From: Desulfonatronum sp. SC1
GTDB taxonomy: Bacteria > Desulfobacterota > Desulfovibrionia > Desulfovibrionales > Desulfonatronaceae
Direction: 5' to 3'
DNA length: 64,000 nt
NCBI RefSeq assembly: GCF_003046795.1
Contig: NZ_PZKN01000003.1
Location: forward strand, 102,481 to 166,480
The notes under the pieces were generated by a model. It searched no databases and was not told the DNA's origin. It worked only from the letters and a program-made list of their open reading frames with translations. The translations under genes and the position numbers were made by a program. Below, piece after piece: positions 51,979 through 60,168 of this stretch (the first letter of the stretch is position 1; every line of letters starts with the position of its first letter).

Positions 51979-52992
51979 ATGCAGCGTTTTACCGTCCCCA
52001 TATTGCTGGCCGCGCTTTTCGCCGGACTGATCGGCATGAGCCAGGGCGGCATGATCGACCTTTACATCCAGTCCGTGATCATGTTCATGGGCATCAACAT
52101 CATCCTTTCCTCCAGCCTGAACATCGTTAACGGGTACATGGGTGAATTCTCCTGCGGGCACGCCGGTTTCATGGCCGTGGGAGCCTACGTTTCCTCCCTG
52201 CTTTCGGTCTGGCTGCTGACCGACGACAGGGTTTTCGGGCCCGCGGTGCTGTCCCCGGAGTTTGCCCTGGTCATCTTTCCCCTGTGCCTGTTGGGCGGGG
52301 CCGTGGCCGCCGCCCTGGCCGGACTGCTGGTGGCCATCCCTTCGTTCAAGACACGGGACGACTACCTGGCCATTATCACCATCGCTTCCCTGTACATCAT
52401 CAAGAGCACCATCGAGAACATCAGCGCCATCGGCGGCCCCAGGGGATTCATGGGCATGCGCTCCACGGTGGTGTTCATGGAGGACGTGATCGAGTTGCCC
52501 TGGATGATGATCTGGATTTTCATCTGCACCGTCTTCACCATCTGGATCATCCGGCGCTTCGTCTCCTCCACCTACGGCAAGGGAATCATCGCCATCCGCC
52601 AGGACGAGGTGGCCGCGGAGATCATGAGCGTGAACACCAACAAGATGAAAGTGGTGGCGTTCATGCTTTCCTCCGGTCTGGCCGGTCTGGCCGGGGGCTT
52701 GTTCGCCCATGTCCTGGGCTACGTGAACCCCGGGGCCTTCGGCATCCTGAAGACCACGGAAATCATGGTCATGGTCTACCTGGGCGGCATGGGCTCCCTG
52801 ACCGGATCAGTGCTTTCCGCGGTGTTGTTCACCCTGCTGATGGAAGCCATGCGGCCCTTGCAGATCATCAAATGGGTGATCGTGCCCCTGATGCTGATCA
52901 TTTTAATGCACTTCCGGCCCGAGGGGATCATGGGCAACCGGGAGCTGTCAGATATTTTTCCACGCCTGCGCCGCTGGATTCAGTTCAAGTAG
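51979..52992 (+). CDS. livM: Branched-chain amino-acid ABC transporter permease LivM
   Basis: 337 residues with about nine membrane helices. It contains LNIVNGYMGEFSCGHAGFMA near residue 42, AIRQDEVAAEIMSVNTNKMK near 210 (the EAA-like loop), and YLGGMGSLTGSVLSAVLF. This is the standard LivM pattern. It partners LivH and the two ATPases that follow. Confidence 0.92.
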   Translation: MQRFTVPILLAALFAGLIGMSQGGMIDLYIQSVIMFMGINIILSSSLNIVNGYMGEFSCGHAGFMAVGAYVSSLLSVWLLTDDRVFGPAVLSPEFALVIFPLCLLGGAVAAALAGLLVAIPSFKTRDDYLAIITIASLYIIKSTIENISAIGGPRGFMGMRSTVVFMEDVIELPWMMIWIFICTVFTIWIIRRFVSSTYGKGIIAIRQDEVAAEIMSVNTNKMKVVAFMLSSGLAGLAGGLFAHVLGYVNPGAFGILKTTEIMVMVYLGGMGSLTGSVLSAVLFTLLMEAMRPLQIIKWVIVPLMLIILMHFRPEGIMGNRELSDIFPRLRRWIQFK

Positions 52993-53011
52993 GGTGGGAG
53001 GAGAGCGATAC

Positions 53012-53779
53012 ATGGCCTTGCTGGAAATACAATCAATGACCCAGATTTTTGGCGGCTTGTGCGCCTTGTCCGACTTCAACCTGCGTTTTGACGGCGGCGA
53101 GCTGAATGGCCTGATCGGCCCCAACGGCGCGGGGAAGACCACGGTCTTCAACCTGGTCAGCGGCTTCTACAAGCCCAGCCAGGGAAAAATCCTGTTCAAA
53201 GGCACGGACACCAGGCGTTTGAAGCCGCACAAGATCACGGCCCTGGGCGTGGCCCGGACCTTTCAGAACATTCGGCTCTGGCACGACATGACCGTGCTGG
53301 ACAATATCCGATTGGCCCGGCACCAAACCTTGGGCTACAACCTGGTGGACGCCCTGGCCCGGACCCGTCGCTATCAACGAGCCGAGGCGGATATCGAGCA
53401 CAGCGCCCATGAAATTCTTGAAGCTCTCAAACTGGACCGCTACGCCCTGGAGCGACCCAGAAACCTGCCTTATGGATTGCAGCGACGGGTGGAGATCGCT
53501 CGGGCTCTGGCGGTCAAGCCGTCCCTGCTGCTTTTGGATGAACCGGCGGCAGGGTTGAACTCCACGGACATCGAAGGCCTGATTGAACTGATCCGCTGGA
53601 TTCACAAGGAGTTCAAGCTGACCATCTGGATGATCGAGCACCAGATGGACGTGGTCATGAGTCTGTGCACCTGGATCAAGGTGATCGACTTCGGCGCGAC
53701 CATCGCCGAAGGCACGCCCGACCAGATCCAGAACAACCCTGACGTGATCAAAGCCTATCTGGGAGATGGAACGCTGTGA
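53012..53779 (+). CDS. livG: Branched-chain amino-acid ABC transporter ATPase LivG
   Basis: 255 residues from the ATG at 53012 (GGAGGAGAG upstream). Walker A GPNGAGKTTVFNLVSG, signature-like LPYGLQRRVEIARALA (LivG has PYG in place of SGG), Walker B LLLLDEPAAGLN and switch MIEHQMDVVM. It ends with the LivG-type GDGTL tail. Its stop overlaps the livF start. Confidence 0.93.
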   Translation: MALLEIQSMTQIFGGLCALSDFNLRFDGGELNGLIGPNGAGKTTVFNLVSGFYKPSQGKILFKGTDTRRLKPHKITALGVARTFQNIRLWHDMTVLDNIRLARHQTLGYNLVDALARTRRYQRAEADIEHSAHEILEALKLDRYALERPRNLPYGLQRRVEIARALAVKPSLLLLDEPAAGLNSTDIEGLIELIRWIHKEFKLTIWMIEHQMDVVMSLCTWIKVIDFGATIAEGTPDQIQNNPDVIKAYLGDGTL

Positions 53780-54501
53780 TGCTTTCAGTGGAAAACCTCA
53801 AGGTCAAGTACGGCAACATTCAGGCCCTGCACGGGATCAGCTTTCATGTGGACCAGGGCGAGGTGGTCACCCTGATCGGGGCCAACGGCGCGGGCAAATC
53901 CACCACCCTGATGTCCATCGCCCGCCTCACCCCGCCGGAGGCCCCCCGAGTCACGGAAGGTGACATCAGTTTTCAAGGGCAAAGCCTCTTGAAGACCCAG
54001 GCCCACGACGTGGTGGCCAACCTGAAGATCGCCTTATGCCCGGAAGGGCGGCACATTTTCGGCAATCTGACGGTCATGGAAAACCTGCAACTGGCCACGT
54101 ATTCCCGGAAGCCCGGCGAGAATCTGGAGCAGGAGTACCAACAGATTTTCAACCTGTTCCCCCGGTTGCATGAACGCCGCCACCAGCGCAGCGAATCCCT
54201 GAGCGGCGGCGAACAGCAGATGCTGGCCGTGAGTCGGGCCCTGATGACCGGCTGCAAGTTTTTGATGTTGGACGAGCCGTCCATGGGCTTGGCTCCACTG
54301 TTGATGTACGACATGTTCCGGGCCTTGAAGCGCTTGAACCAGAACGGCATGACCATCCTCCTGGTGGAGCAGAACGCCCGCCTGGCCCTCCAGTTCGCCC
54401 ACCGGGCCTACGTTCTTGACACCGGCGAAATTCGCATCTCCGGTCCCTGCTCGGAACTCATGGACCACCCGGAGATCAAAAAGGCCTATCTCGGCGGATG
54501 A
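53779..54501 (+). CDS. livF: Branched-chain amino-acid ABC transporter ATPase LivF
   Basis: 240 residues from the ATG at 53779. Walker A GANGAGKSTTLMSIAR, signature LSGGEQQMLAVSRAL, Walker B FLMLDEPSMGLAP and LLVEQNARLAL. It ends EIKKAYLGG, typical of LivF. With LivG it powers the LivHM channel. This is the last gene of the operon; no terminator is evident before the next start. Confidence 0.93.
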   Translation: MLSVENLKVKYGNIQALHGISFHVDQGEVVTLIGANGAGKSTTLMSIARLTPPEAPRVTEGDISFQGQSLLKTQAHDVVANLKIALCPEGRHIFGNLTVMENLQLATYSRKPGENLEQEYQQIFNLFPRLHERRHQRSESLSGGEQQMLAVSRALMTGCKFLMLDEPSMGLAPLLMYDMFRALKRLNQNGMTILLVEQNARLALQFAHRAYVLDTGEIRISGPCSELMDHPEIKKAYLGG

Positions 54502-54557
54502 CCTCTTATCCTTGACAAGCAGCCAATACTGAGTTCGCCTGACTTCTGACTCTCCCC

Positions 54558-55139
54558 ATGCCTACCCCCTATCCCGACCTCCGCCAAACCTCCCCTGACC
54601 TCGCCCCCCGAACCGTGCCCTGCCTCAGCCTTATCGGAATGGCCGGGGCCGGGAAGAGCACCTTGGGCCGAGCCCTGGCCGAAGATATGGGTTGGGCCTT
54701 GGTGGACACGGATCGGTTGATGGAAGCGCACTGGGGCGCTCCCTTGCAGGCATTGCTGGACCGATTCGGTTTGGAAGGTTTCCTGCGGGCCGAGGAAGAC
54801 GTGGTGGCGAAGCTCTGGCTGTGGCGGACCGTGGTGGCCACCGGGGGGAGCGTGGTTTATGGACCGAGGGCTGTAAGGCGCTTGCGGGAACTGGGGCCCG
54901 TGGTTTATCTGCGGGTCGGCGTGGACACGATCCGTGATCGGGTCCGGGACGCTCGAGGCCGGGGCTTGGCCAGGAAGCCGGACCAAACCCTGGAACAGCT
55001 CTATGACGAACGCGAACCACTGTACCGGGCAGCAGCGGACCTGACCCTGGACATGGACGACTGCTCCATTCACAATGCTTTGGAGCGGCTTCGTCCGTGG
55101 CTTGCGGACCAACTAAACAATCTTCAGAGACGAACATGA
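54558..55139 (+). CDS. Shikimate kinase-like protein
   Basis: 193 residues. Walker A GMAGAGKSTLGRALA is near residues 27-41. DTDRLMEAHWG follows as the substrate-side Asp, and TVVATGGSVVYGPRAVRRL replaces the usual ATGGG with ATGGS. An LID-like RGLARKPDQTLEQLYDEREP segment is near 145. This is the AroK/AroL fold; the Gly-to-Ser change and the Trp in VDTDR-proximal regions leave some doubt about the substrate. Its stop overlaps the VKOR gene start. Confidence 0.75.
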   Translation: MPTPYPDLRQTSPDLAPRTVPCLSLIGMAGAGKSTLGRALAEDMGWALVDTDRLMEAHWGAPLQALLDRFGLEGFLRAEEDVVAKLWLWRTVVATGGSVVYGPRAVRRLRELGPVVYLRVGVDTIRDRVRDARGRGLARKPDQTLEQLYDEREPLYRAAADLTLDMDDCSIHNALERLRPWLADQLNNLQRRT

Positions 55140-56125
55140 AGCAAAAACGAGGAACAATCATTTTGGGCGCACCGAGCCTTGGAAGCGTGATCATATCCTG
55201 GCTTCCGGTGGTGTTATCCGTGATCGCTGCCCTGGCCTTGAGCCTGGAATATTGGCTGATGGAGACCGGACGAGGTGGGCTGTGTCCCACTGCCGGATGC
55301 GCGGTGGTCGGGACTTTCGTCAAATTCGGCGAAAAGGTCTTTATTGGTCTGGGAGTGATCTTTTTCTGGCTTTTGGCCGGCGCGTTATTTCTGGCCCGGC
55401 AATGGGACAAGAGTTGGCTTTGGCTGCTCATCGCCATCATCTTGACCGCCGGCTTGGCGTTCGACGGTGGAATTCTTGGCTTCCAGCGTTTCGGGATACA
55501 GGAAGCATGCGTCCTCTGTTACGCTGTGGGCGTGGCCCTGCTGCTGATTCTGCTGGCCTTCGGCGCGGCCCGGAAGTCCCTGGCCGCGGTGGTCATGGGA
55601 TTGGCCGTCTGGACCGCGGCCTTCGCTTCCCAGGCCATGTTCCTGTTCCCCGAGCGCACCCCGGACCTGCGGGAGACAGTCCTGGTCACCCACCGCGCGG
55701 ACACCTCCACGTATCCCCAGCTCTACTATTTTTTCAGTCTGCACTGCCCCTTCTGCACCCATGTCCTGGCCAGCCTGGCCACGCATCCCCCGGTCAGCGG
55801 CGAATGGAACCTCGTGCCCCTGGACACACAGCCCGAGGACCAGCGCAAGCTCACCGCCCTTCTGGACCTGCCGGAAACCGCCGGCAATCCGTTTCAAGCC
55901 ATTCTCCTGGTGGAGCAATCGGCCGCTCCGGACATCGCCATTCAGCCCCAGGTCACCGAGGCCGCGCGCAAGGGCGGGACGTTCCTGCGCAACAGCGGCT
56001 TCCGCGGCGTCCCCCTGCTGATCATCCAAGAAACTCCCACCAAACGCGTCGTCCTCCAGGGCCGCGATCCCATCCTGAACTACCTGCTCGAAAAACGGAT
56101 TGTTCCGTTTCGGCTGTTTTTCTGA
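55136..56125 (+). CDS. VKOR-thioredoxin fusion protein
   Basis: 329 residues from the ATG at 55136 (ATGA overlap). Four or five membrane helices carry the VKOR domain (residues 18-180) with GGLCPTAGCAVVG and the active-site CVLC in QEACVLCYAVGV. A C-terminal thioredoxin-like domain (from about 205) has YYFFSLHCPFCTHVLA with CPFC. Such fusions oxidise periplasmic thiols and pass electrons to quinone, replacing DsbB-DsbA. Confidence 0.88.
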   Translation: MKQKRGTIILGAPSLGSVIISWLPVVLSVIAALALSLEYWLMETGRGGLCPTAGCAVVGTFVKFGEKVFIGLGVIFFWLLAGALFLARQWDKSWLWLLIAIILTAGLAFDGGILGFQRFGIQEACVLCYAVGVALLLILLAFGAARKSLAAVVMGLAVWTAAFASQAMFLFPERTPDLRETVLVTHRADTSTYPQLYYFFSLHCPFCTHVLASLATHPPVSGEWNLVPLDTQPEDQRKLTALLDLPETAGNPFQAILLVEQSAAPDIAIQPQVTEAARKGGTFLRNSGFRGVPLLIIQETPTKRVVLQGRDPILNYLLEKRIVPFRLFF

Positions 56126-56308
56126 CGGCCGCGCTGCAACACGGTTCGGCGCTTATGGGGCATGGCACATGAGAGCATGCTCGCGAGCCTGAAATAACTC
56201 TTTTATCACCTTGCCGTCACGATTAGACAACAAGGGGTTTGTGTCCGCCGACGCCAGTTCACGTGCTTTTTACGCAGCCCTTCCTGCGTTTGTTGGAATT
56301 TGGATGAC

Positions 56309-56343
56309 AAAAAAGCCTGTCGGTTATTCGACAGGCTTTTTCA
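56309..56343 (+). terminator. Strong bidirectional terminator
   Basis: AAAAGCCTGTCG pairs perfectly with CGACAGGCTTTT around a 6-base loop, with A and T runs on both sides. It can end the VKOR transcript and, from the other side, the DUF1566 transcript. The rest of 56126-56431 holds nothing I can support. Confidence 0.88.
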
Positions 56344-56431
56344 ATTGAGAATTGTACTTTTTGGTTTCTACACGAGTATCAGTCGTCTTCGTGGCAATAT
56401 ACGCATGTTGAGCATGCTGGTATTCGACGAG

Positions 56432-56863
56432 TTAGCGTGCATTACGAACATATCGTATAAAATGATATTTATAAACCATTTCGTAGCGCATACTGCCATT
56501 GCTGAAATCCACGACCCATGCAGAAGCAGTTTTATATGGCGCAGATGACCAATAACCTTCATTTCTTACAACCATCATGGATTTACAAGATGAATTGTAA
56601 AGATTGATTAATTCTCCTTTGCTTGGTAGTCGCCAGTCAGAATGACCACCAATTTTAATATCATCAGTATGCATTGCACGAGTCCATTCACCAGCAGATA
56701 GACCTTGTTGCCACATAAGCCCTATATTGTTGTCCGTTACGGTCCCATCTCCGTTGTCCACGCACTGCTCGGCAAAAGATGTGGAAGAGATAAACAGCAT
56801 TACCAGAAAGAAAGTAAGTGCCACTGTCACTGTTCCAAAAATCTTCCTGTACATTGTTTTCAT
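56432..56863 (-). CDS. DUF1566 (Lcl-type) secreted protein
   Basis: 143 residues with a signal peptide (TVALTFFLVMLFISSTSFA). The mature part begins EQCVDNGDGTVTDNNIGLMW and contains WRLPSKGELINLY and GYWSSAPYKTASAWVVDF, the DUF1566 signature. It ends YHFIRYVRNAR. The gene is markedly A+T-rich compared with its neighbours, as is the flanking DNA, suggesting recent acquisition. Function is unknown; export is predicted. Confidence 0.85.
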   Translation of the reverse strand: MKTMYRKIFGTVTVALTFFLVMLFISSTSFAEQCVDNGDGTVTDNNIGLMWQQGLSAGEWTRAMHTDDIKIGGHSDWRLPSKGELINLYNSSCKSMMVVRNEGYWSSAPYKTASAWVVDFSNGSMRYEMVYKYHFIRYVRNAR

Positions 56864-57180
56864 AACAATTCCTTTTTATTGGTTAATGGATTTTTGTACA
56901 CTATTTGAGTATTCCAAAATATCCGAAATAAAAAAATGTTCTCAACAACTCACTACCTTCGTTCTATATTTTTCTCAGATCTTCTCCCTCCTTATTCGTT
57001 TAATTGTGATTGCTTTAAAACATACATAGCACATTTAATGCCATGACAAAAACAATATAATTTCAATGTCTTGCCAAAACGCCAATTCGCTTCGACAACA
57101 TTGGTTGCGCAAGATTTGTTGGCAGTGACAACTTCCTTGATCTCCTTGCAATACAAATTGATGGCATATATGCTGTCACC
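56864..57180. other. A+T-rich intergenic stretch
   Basis: 317 bases with low GC between the DUF1566 gene and a toxin gene. A minus-strand frame near 57020-57170 is open and contains YAINLYCKEIKEVVTANKS, but it has no start signal or family match, so I do not call a gene. It is probably part of the same acquired segment. Confidence 0.5.
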
Positions 57181-57600
57181 ATGATTTCCATGGTGATCGA
57201 CACGAATGTTTTCGTGGCGGGTCTGCGTTCGGCACGGGGCGCTTCGCGTGAGGTGTTGCGACGTGCGTTGACGGGGCGTTATGAGCCTTTGTTCGGCAAC
57301 GCGCTGTGGCTTGAGTATCGCGTTTTGCTGGATCGCCCGGTGTGGGGCGACGCAACTTCGGCGACGGAGCGTCTTGAAGTTTTGGCGGCTCTGGCGCAAC
57401 GCGGCCGTTGGGTCACAATTTATTACGGCTGGCGGCCAAGCTTGCCGGACGAGGCCGACAATCACCTGATCGAGTTGGCCTTGGCGGGTAATGCCGAGGC
57501 GATTGTTACGCATAATGTGCGGGATGTTGGCTGTGGCGAGTTGCACCTCGGCTCGCTGCGCATCCTGACGCCCGCGCAATGTTTGGAGGAATGGCCATGA
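57181..57600 (+). CDS. PIN-domain toxin (upstream gene of a pair)
   Basis: 139 residues. It opens MISMVIDTNVFVAGLRSARG, the PIN start with its first Asp; DEADNHLIELALAGNAEAIV and THNVRDVG carry the later acidic residues. It belongs to the putative-toxin PIN group (TIGR00305-like). An ATG at 57190 is an alternative start. Its stop overlaps the RHH antitoxin start (ATGA), an order opposite to most vapBC pairs. Confidence 0.85.
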   Translation: MISMVIDTNVFVAGLRSARGASREVLRRALTGRYEPLFGNALWLEYRVLLDRPVWGDATSATERLEVLAALAQRGRWVTIYYGWRPSLPDEADNHLIELALAGNAEAIVTHNVRDVGCGELHLGSLRILTPAQCLEEWP

Positions 57601-57830
57601 GCAGTACATTGACGATCCGTTTGCCCGACGATACGGCGCAGCGCCTGAAGGCGCTTGCCAGGAGCCGTGGATTGAGCACGAACAAGCTGATTGAGGAGTT
57701 GAGCGCGCATGCGCTGGCGGCCTGGGATACGGAAAACCATTTTCGGGCCTTGGCGGCGACGGGTGATGTGAACCGGGCGCTGGAGATTCTGGAGCGGCTG
57801 GACGCCGAGGATAGTCAGGCGGGTGCATAG
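57597..57830 (+). CDS. Ribbon-helix-helix antitoxin
   Basis: 77 residues opening MSSTLTIRLPDDTAQRLKAL, a CopG/RHH DNA-binding motif, with ARSRGLSTNKLIEELSAHA as the second helix. The C-terminus (about 45-77) should bind the PIN toxin. It is coupled to the toxin by a 4-base overlap. Confidence 0.83.
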   Translation: MSSTLTIRLPDDTAQRLKALARSRGLSTNKLIEELSAHALAAWDTENHFRALAATGDVNRALEILERLDAEDSQAGA

Positions 57831-57967
57831 CGCGCCTGCCTCGCCGGCCCGCCGTGACTTGCCTGCCGACAAGCACCAACGCGCCTCGTGTTGTCAAATT
57901 TAAATTACAAGCCTGACCCCGAATCCACGCGGACGCCGACAAGAAACGCAAGGAGTAACGACGGACC

Positions 57968-58585
57968 ATGAATCATGTGATCCATAACAGCATCGTGAAT
58001 TTTATCTGGGGCATCGTCGACGACGTGTTGCGCGACGTCTATGTGCGCGGCAAGTACCGCGACGTGATCCTGCCCATGACGGTCATCCGCCGACTGGACG
58101 CGCTTTTGGAGCCGAGCAAGGAGAAAGTCCTCGGCATGAAAAAGCAGCTCGACGGGACCGGGATCGCCAATCAGCATGCCGCGCTCTGCCAGGCCTCCGG
58201 CGAGGCCTTTTACAACGTATCGCCCTTTACCCTGCGCGACCTGAAGAACCGCGCCAGGCAACAGCAGCTTAAGGCCGATTTCGAAGCCTACCTGGACGGC
58301 TTTTCGCCCAACGTTCAGGAAATCCTCGACAAGTTCAAGTTCCGCAACCAGATTCCCACGTTGATCGAGGCGGACATCCTCGGCCACCTGATCGAGAAGT
58401 TTCTCGACGGCCGCGTCAATCTCAGCCCCAAGCCGGTCCGGGACGTGGACGGCAACGAACTGTTCCCGGCGCTGGACAACCACTCCATGGGCACCATCTT
58501 CGAGGAGCTGCCGGCGTTGGATGAGTATACCGGTGAGTCCGATGATATCATCAATGATGAATTAGAGACGGAGGTTGAGGAATGA
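57968..58585 (+). pseudogene. HsdM with the catalytic core deleted
   Basis: 205 residues. The HsdM N-terminal helical domain is intact (IVDDVLRDVYVRGKYRDVIL, then GTIFEEL at about 178). The SAM-binding and NPPF methylase domains that should follow are absent; an acidic tail (DDIINDELETEVEE) comes at once. This looks like an in-frame internal deletion that joins the N-domain to a C-terminal tail. Methylation is not possible. It overlaps the next start (ATGA) and is upstream of the broken hsdR. Confidence 0.78.
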
Positions 58586-60054
58586 CCGTCGATCGGCCAA
58601 CCGAGTACCTCATCGGGCTTGTTCATGAGCTGCGTAAGTTGCCTGCCGAAACGGAGTGGGTGGAGTTCAAGCATAACCGGGCGGAGCCGGAGGAGATCGG
58701 CGAGTATCTATCGGCTCTGGCCAATTCGGCGGCGCTTCTGGGCAAGGTCAATGCCTACATGGTCTGGGGCGTGGACAACGAAACCCTCGATATCGTTGGC
58801 ACGGCGTTCAATCCCGCGGCAGTGAAAGTTGGCAACGAGGAACTGGAAAGCTGGCTGCTTCGCTTGCTGGACCCCAAGATCAACTTTCGTTTCCATACGC
58901 TCATAATCGATGCTGAGGCGGTGGTCCTGCTGGAGATTGGCGCGGCCTTCCGGCATCCCGTACGCTTCAAGCACCAGGAATTCATTCGTGTTGGCTCATA
59001 CAAGAAAAAGCTGAAGGACCATCCGGAGAAGGAACGCACGCTCTGGCGAGTGTTTGATCAGATTCCCTTTGAGCGAGGCATCGCTACTGAACATGTTTCC
59101 AGCGAGGATGTCCTGAAGCTTCTCGACTATCCCGCCTACTTTGATCTTCTCGAATTGCCTCTTCCAGATGGGCGCGCCGCGATTCTCGACGCCCTGGCCA
59201 AGGATGGACTGATTCATGCCTGCGATGCAGGCGGCTGGAACATCACGAATCTCGGCGCGATCCTCTTCGCGAAGAAGCTGGATGATTTCCCCGGACTCAG
59301 ACGCAAAGCTATGAGAGTGGTTCATTACAAAGGGCGAGGCCGGATTGAAACCTTGCGAGAACAGGTTGGCGGGAAAGGCTATGCCAATGGTTTCGAAGGA
59401 TTGATCCATTTCATTATGGCACTGGTACCTACCAACGAAGTGATCGAGCAGGCCTTGCGCCGAACGGTTCCCATGTTTCCCGAATTGGCGGTGCGGGAGT
59501 TGGTGGCCAATGCGCTCATCCACCAAGATTTGTTCGTGACCGGTGCTGGGCCGATGGTGGAAATATTCGAAGATCGAATGGAAATCACCAACCCTGGGGA
59601 GCCGCTGGTTAGCACCCAGCGTTTTGTTGACACTCCCCCAAAGTCCCGCAATGAGGTATTTGCCTCACTGATGCGGCGGTTTCGTATTTGCGAGGAGCGG
59701 GGTAGCGGAATCGACAAGGTGGTTTTCGAGGTGGAATATTTCCAGCTTCCCGCTCCACTTTTCGAAGTACTGGAAGGGTTTACCAGGGTCGTACTTTTTG
59801 CCCATCGTCCACTCAATGAGATGGACAAGGCGGATCGTGTTAGAGCCTGCTACCTCCATGCCTGTCTGAAGTGGGTCATGCGTGATTATTTGACAAACGC
59901 CTCGCTGAGGGCGCGATTCGGCGTTGAGGAAAAAAATATGGCGGCAGTTTCCAGATATATCCGAGAGGCTGTTGAAGATGGGGCGATCAAGCCGTTTGAC
60001 AAGGAGGCGTCCAAAAAACACATGAAGTATGTGCCGTTTTGGGCAAAATCTTAA
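58582..60054 (+). CDS. AlbA_2 (Schlafen-like) / HATPase_c_4 DNA-binding protein
   Basis: 490 residues, apparently complete. An N-terminal AlbA_2 domain has AETEWVEFKHNRAEPEEIGE followed by YLSALANSAALLG. The C-terminal half carries a GHKL-like ATPase, with FPELAVRELVANALIHQDL and VEIFEDRMEITNPGEPL, followed by FRICEERGSGIDKVV. These proteins are predicted regulators or defence components common next to restriction genes. It lies between the hsdM and hsdR remnants and is the only intact gene of that set. Confidence 0.85.
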   Translation: MTVDRPTEYLIGLVHELRKLPAETEWVEFKHNRAEPEEIGEYLSALANSAALLGKVNAYMVWGVDNETLDIVGTAFNPAAVKVGNEELESWLLRLLDPKINFRFHTLIIDAEAVVLLEIGAAFRHPVRFKHQEFIRVGSYKKKLKDHPEKERTLWRVFDQIPFERGIATEHVSSEDVLKLLDYPAYFDLLELPLPDGRAAILDALAKDGLIHACDAGGWNITNLGAILFAKKLDDFPGLRRKAMRVVHYKGRGRIETLREQVGGKGYANGFEGLIHFIMALVPTNEVIEQALRRTVPMFPELAVRELVANALIHQDLFVTGAGPMVEIFEDRMEITNPGEPLVSTQRFVDTPPKSRNEVFASLMRRFRICEERGSGIDKVVFEVEYFQLPAPLFEVLEGFTRVVLFAHRPLNEMDKADRVRACYLHACLKWVMRDYLTNASLRARFGVEEKNMAAVSRYIREAVEDGAIKPFDKEASKKHMKYVPFWAKS

Positions 60055-60168
60055 TTGACGGGTAATTGATGGAACGCACCATTTCAAGAGCCTCGGTTTT
60101 CTTAAAGCATGGATTCATTGTATTTTATTTCGCGTAGGTACTTGATGGCTAATTGACAAGGGGAATGG

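Noticed and set aside
57020..57170. Possible short minus-strand gene before the PIN toxin
   Set aside because: The sequence is protein-like but lacks a ribosome-binding site, a start and any recognisable family.
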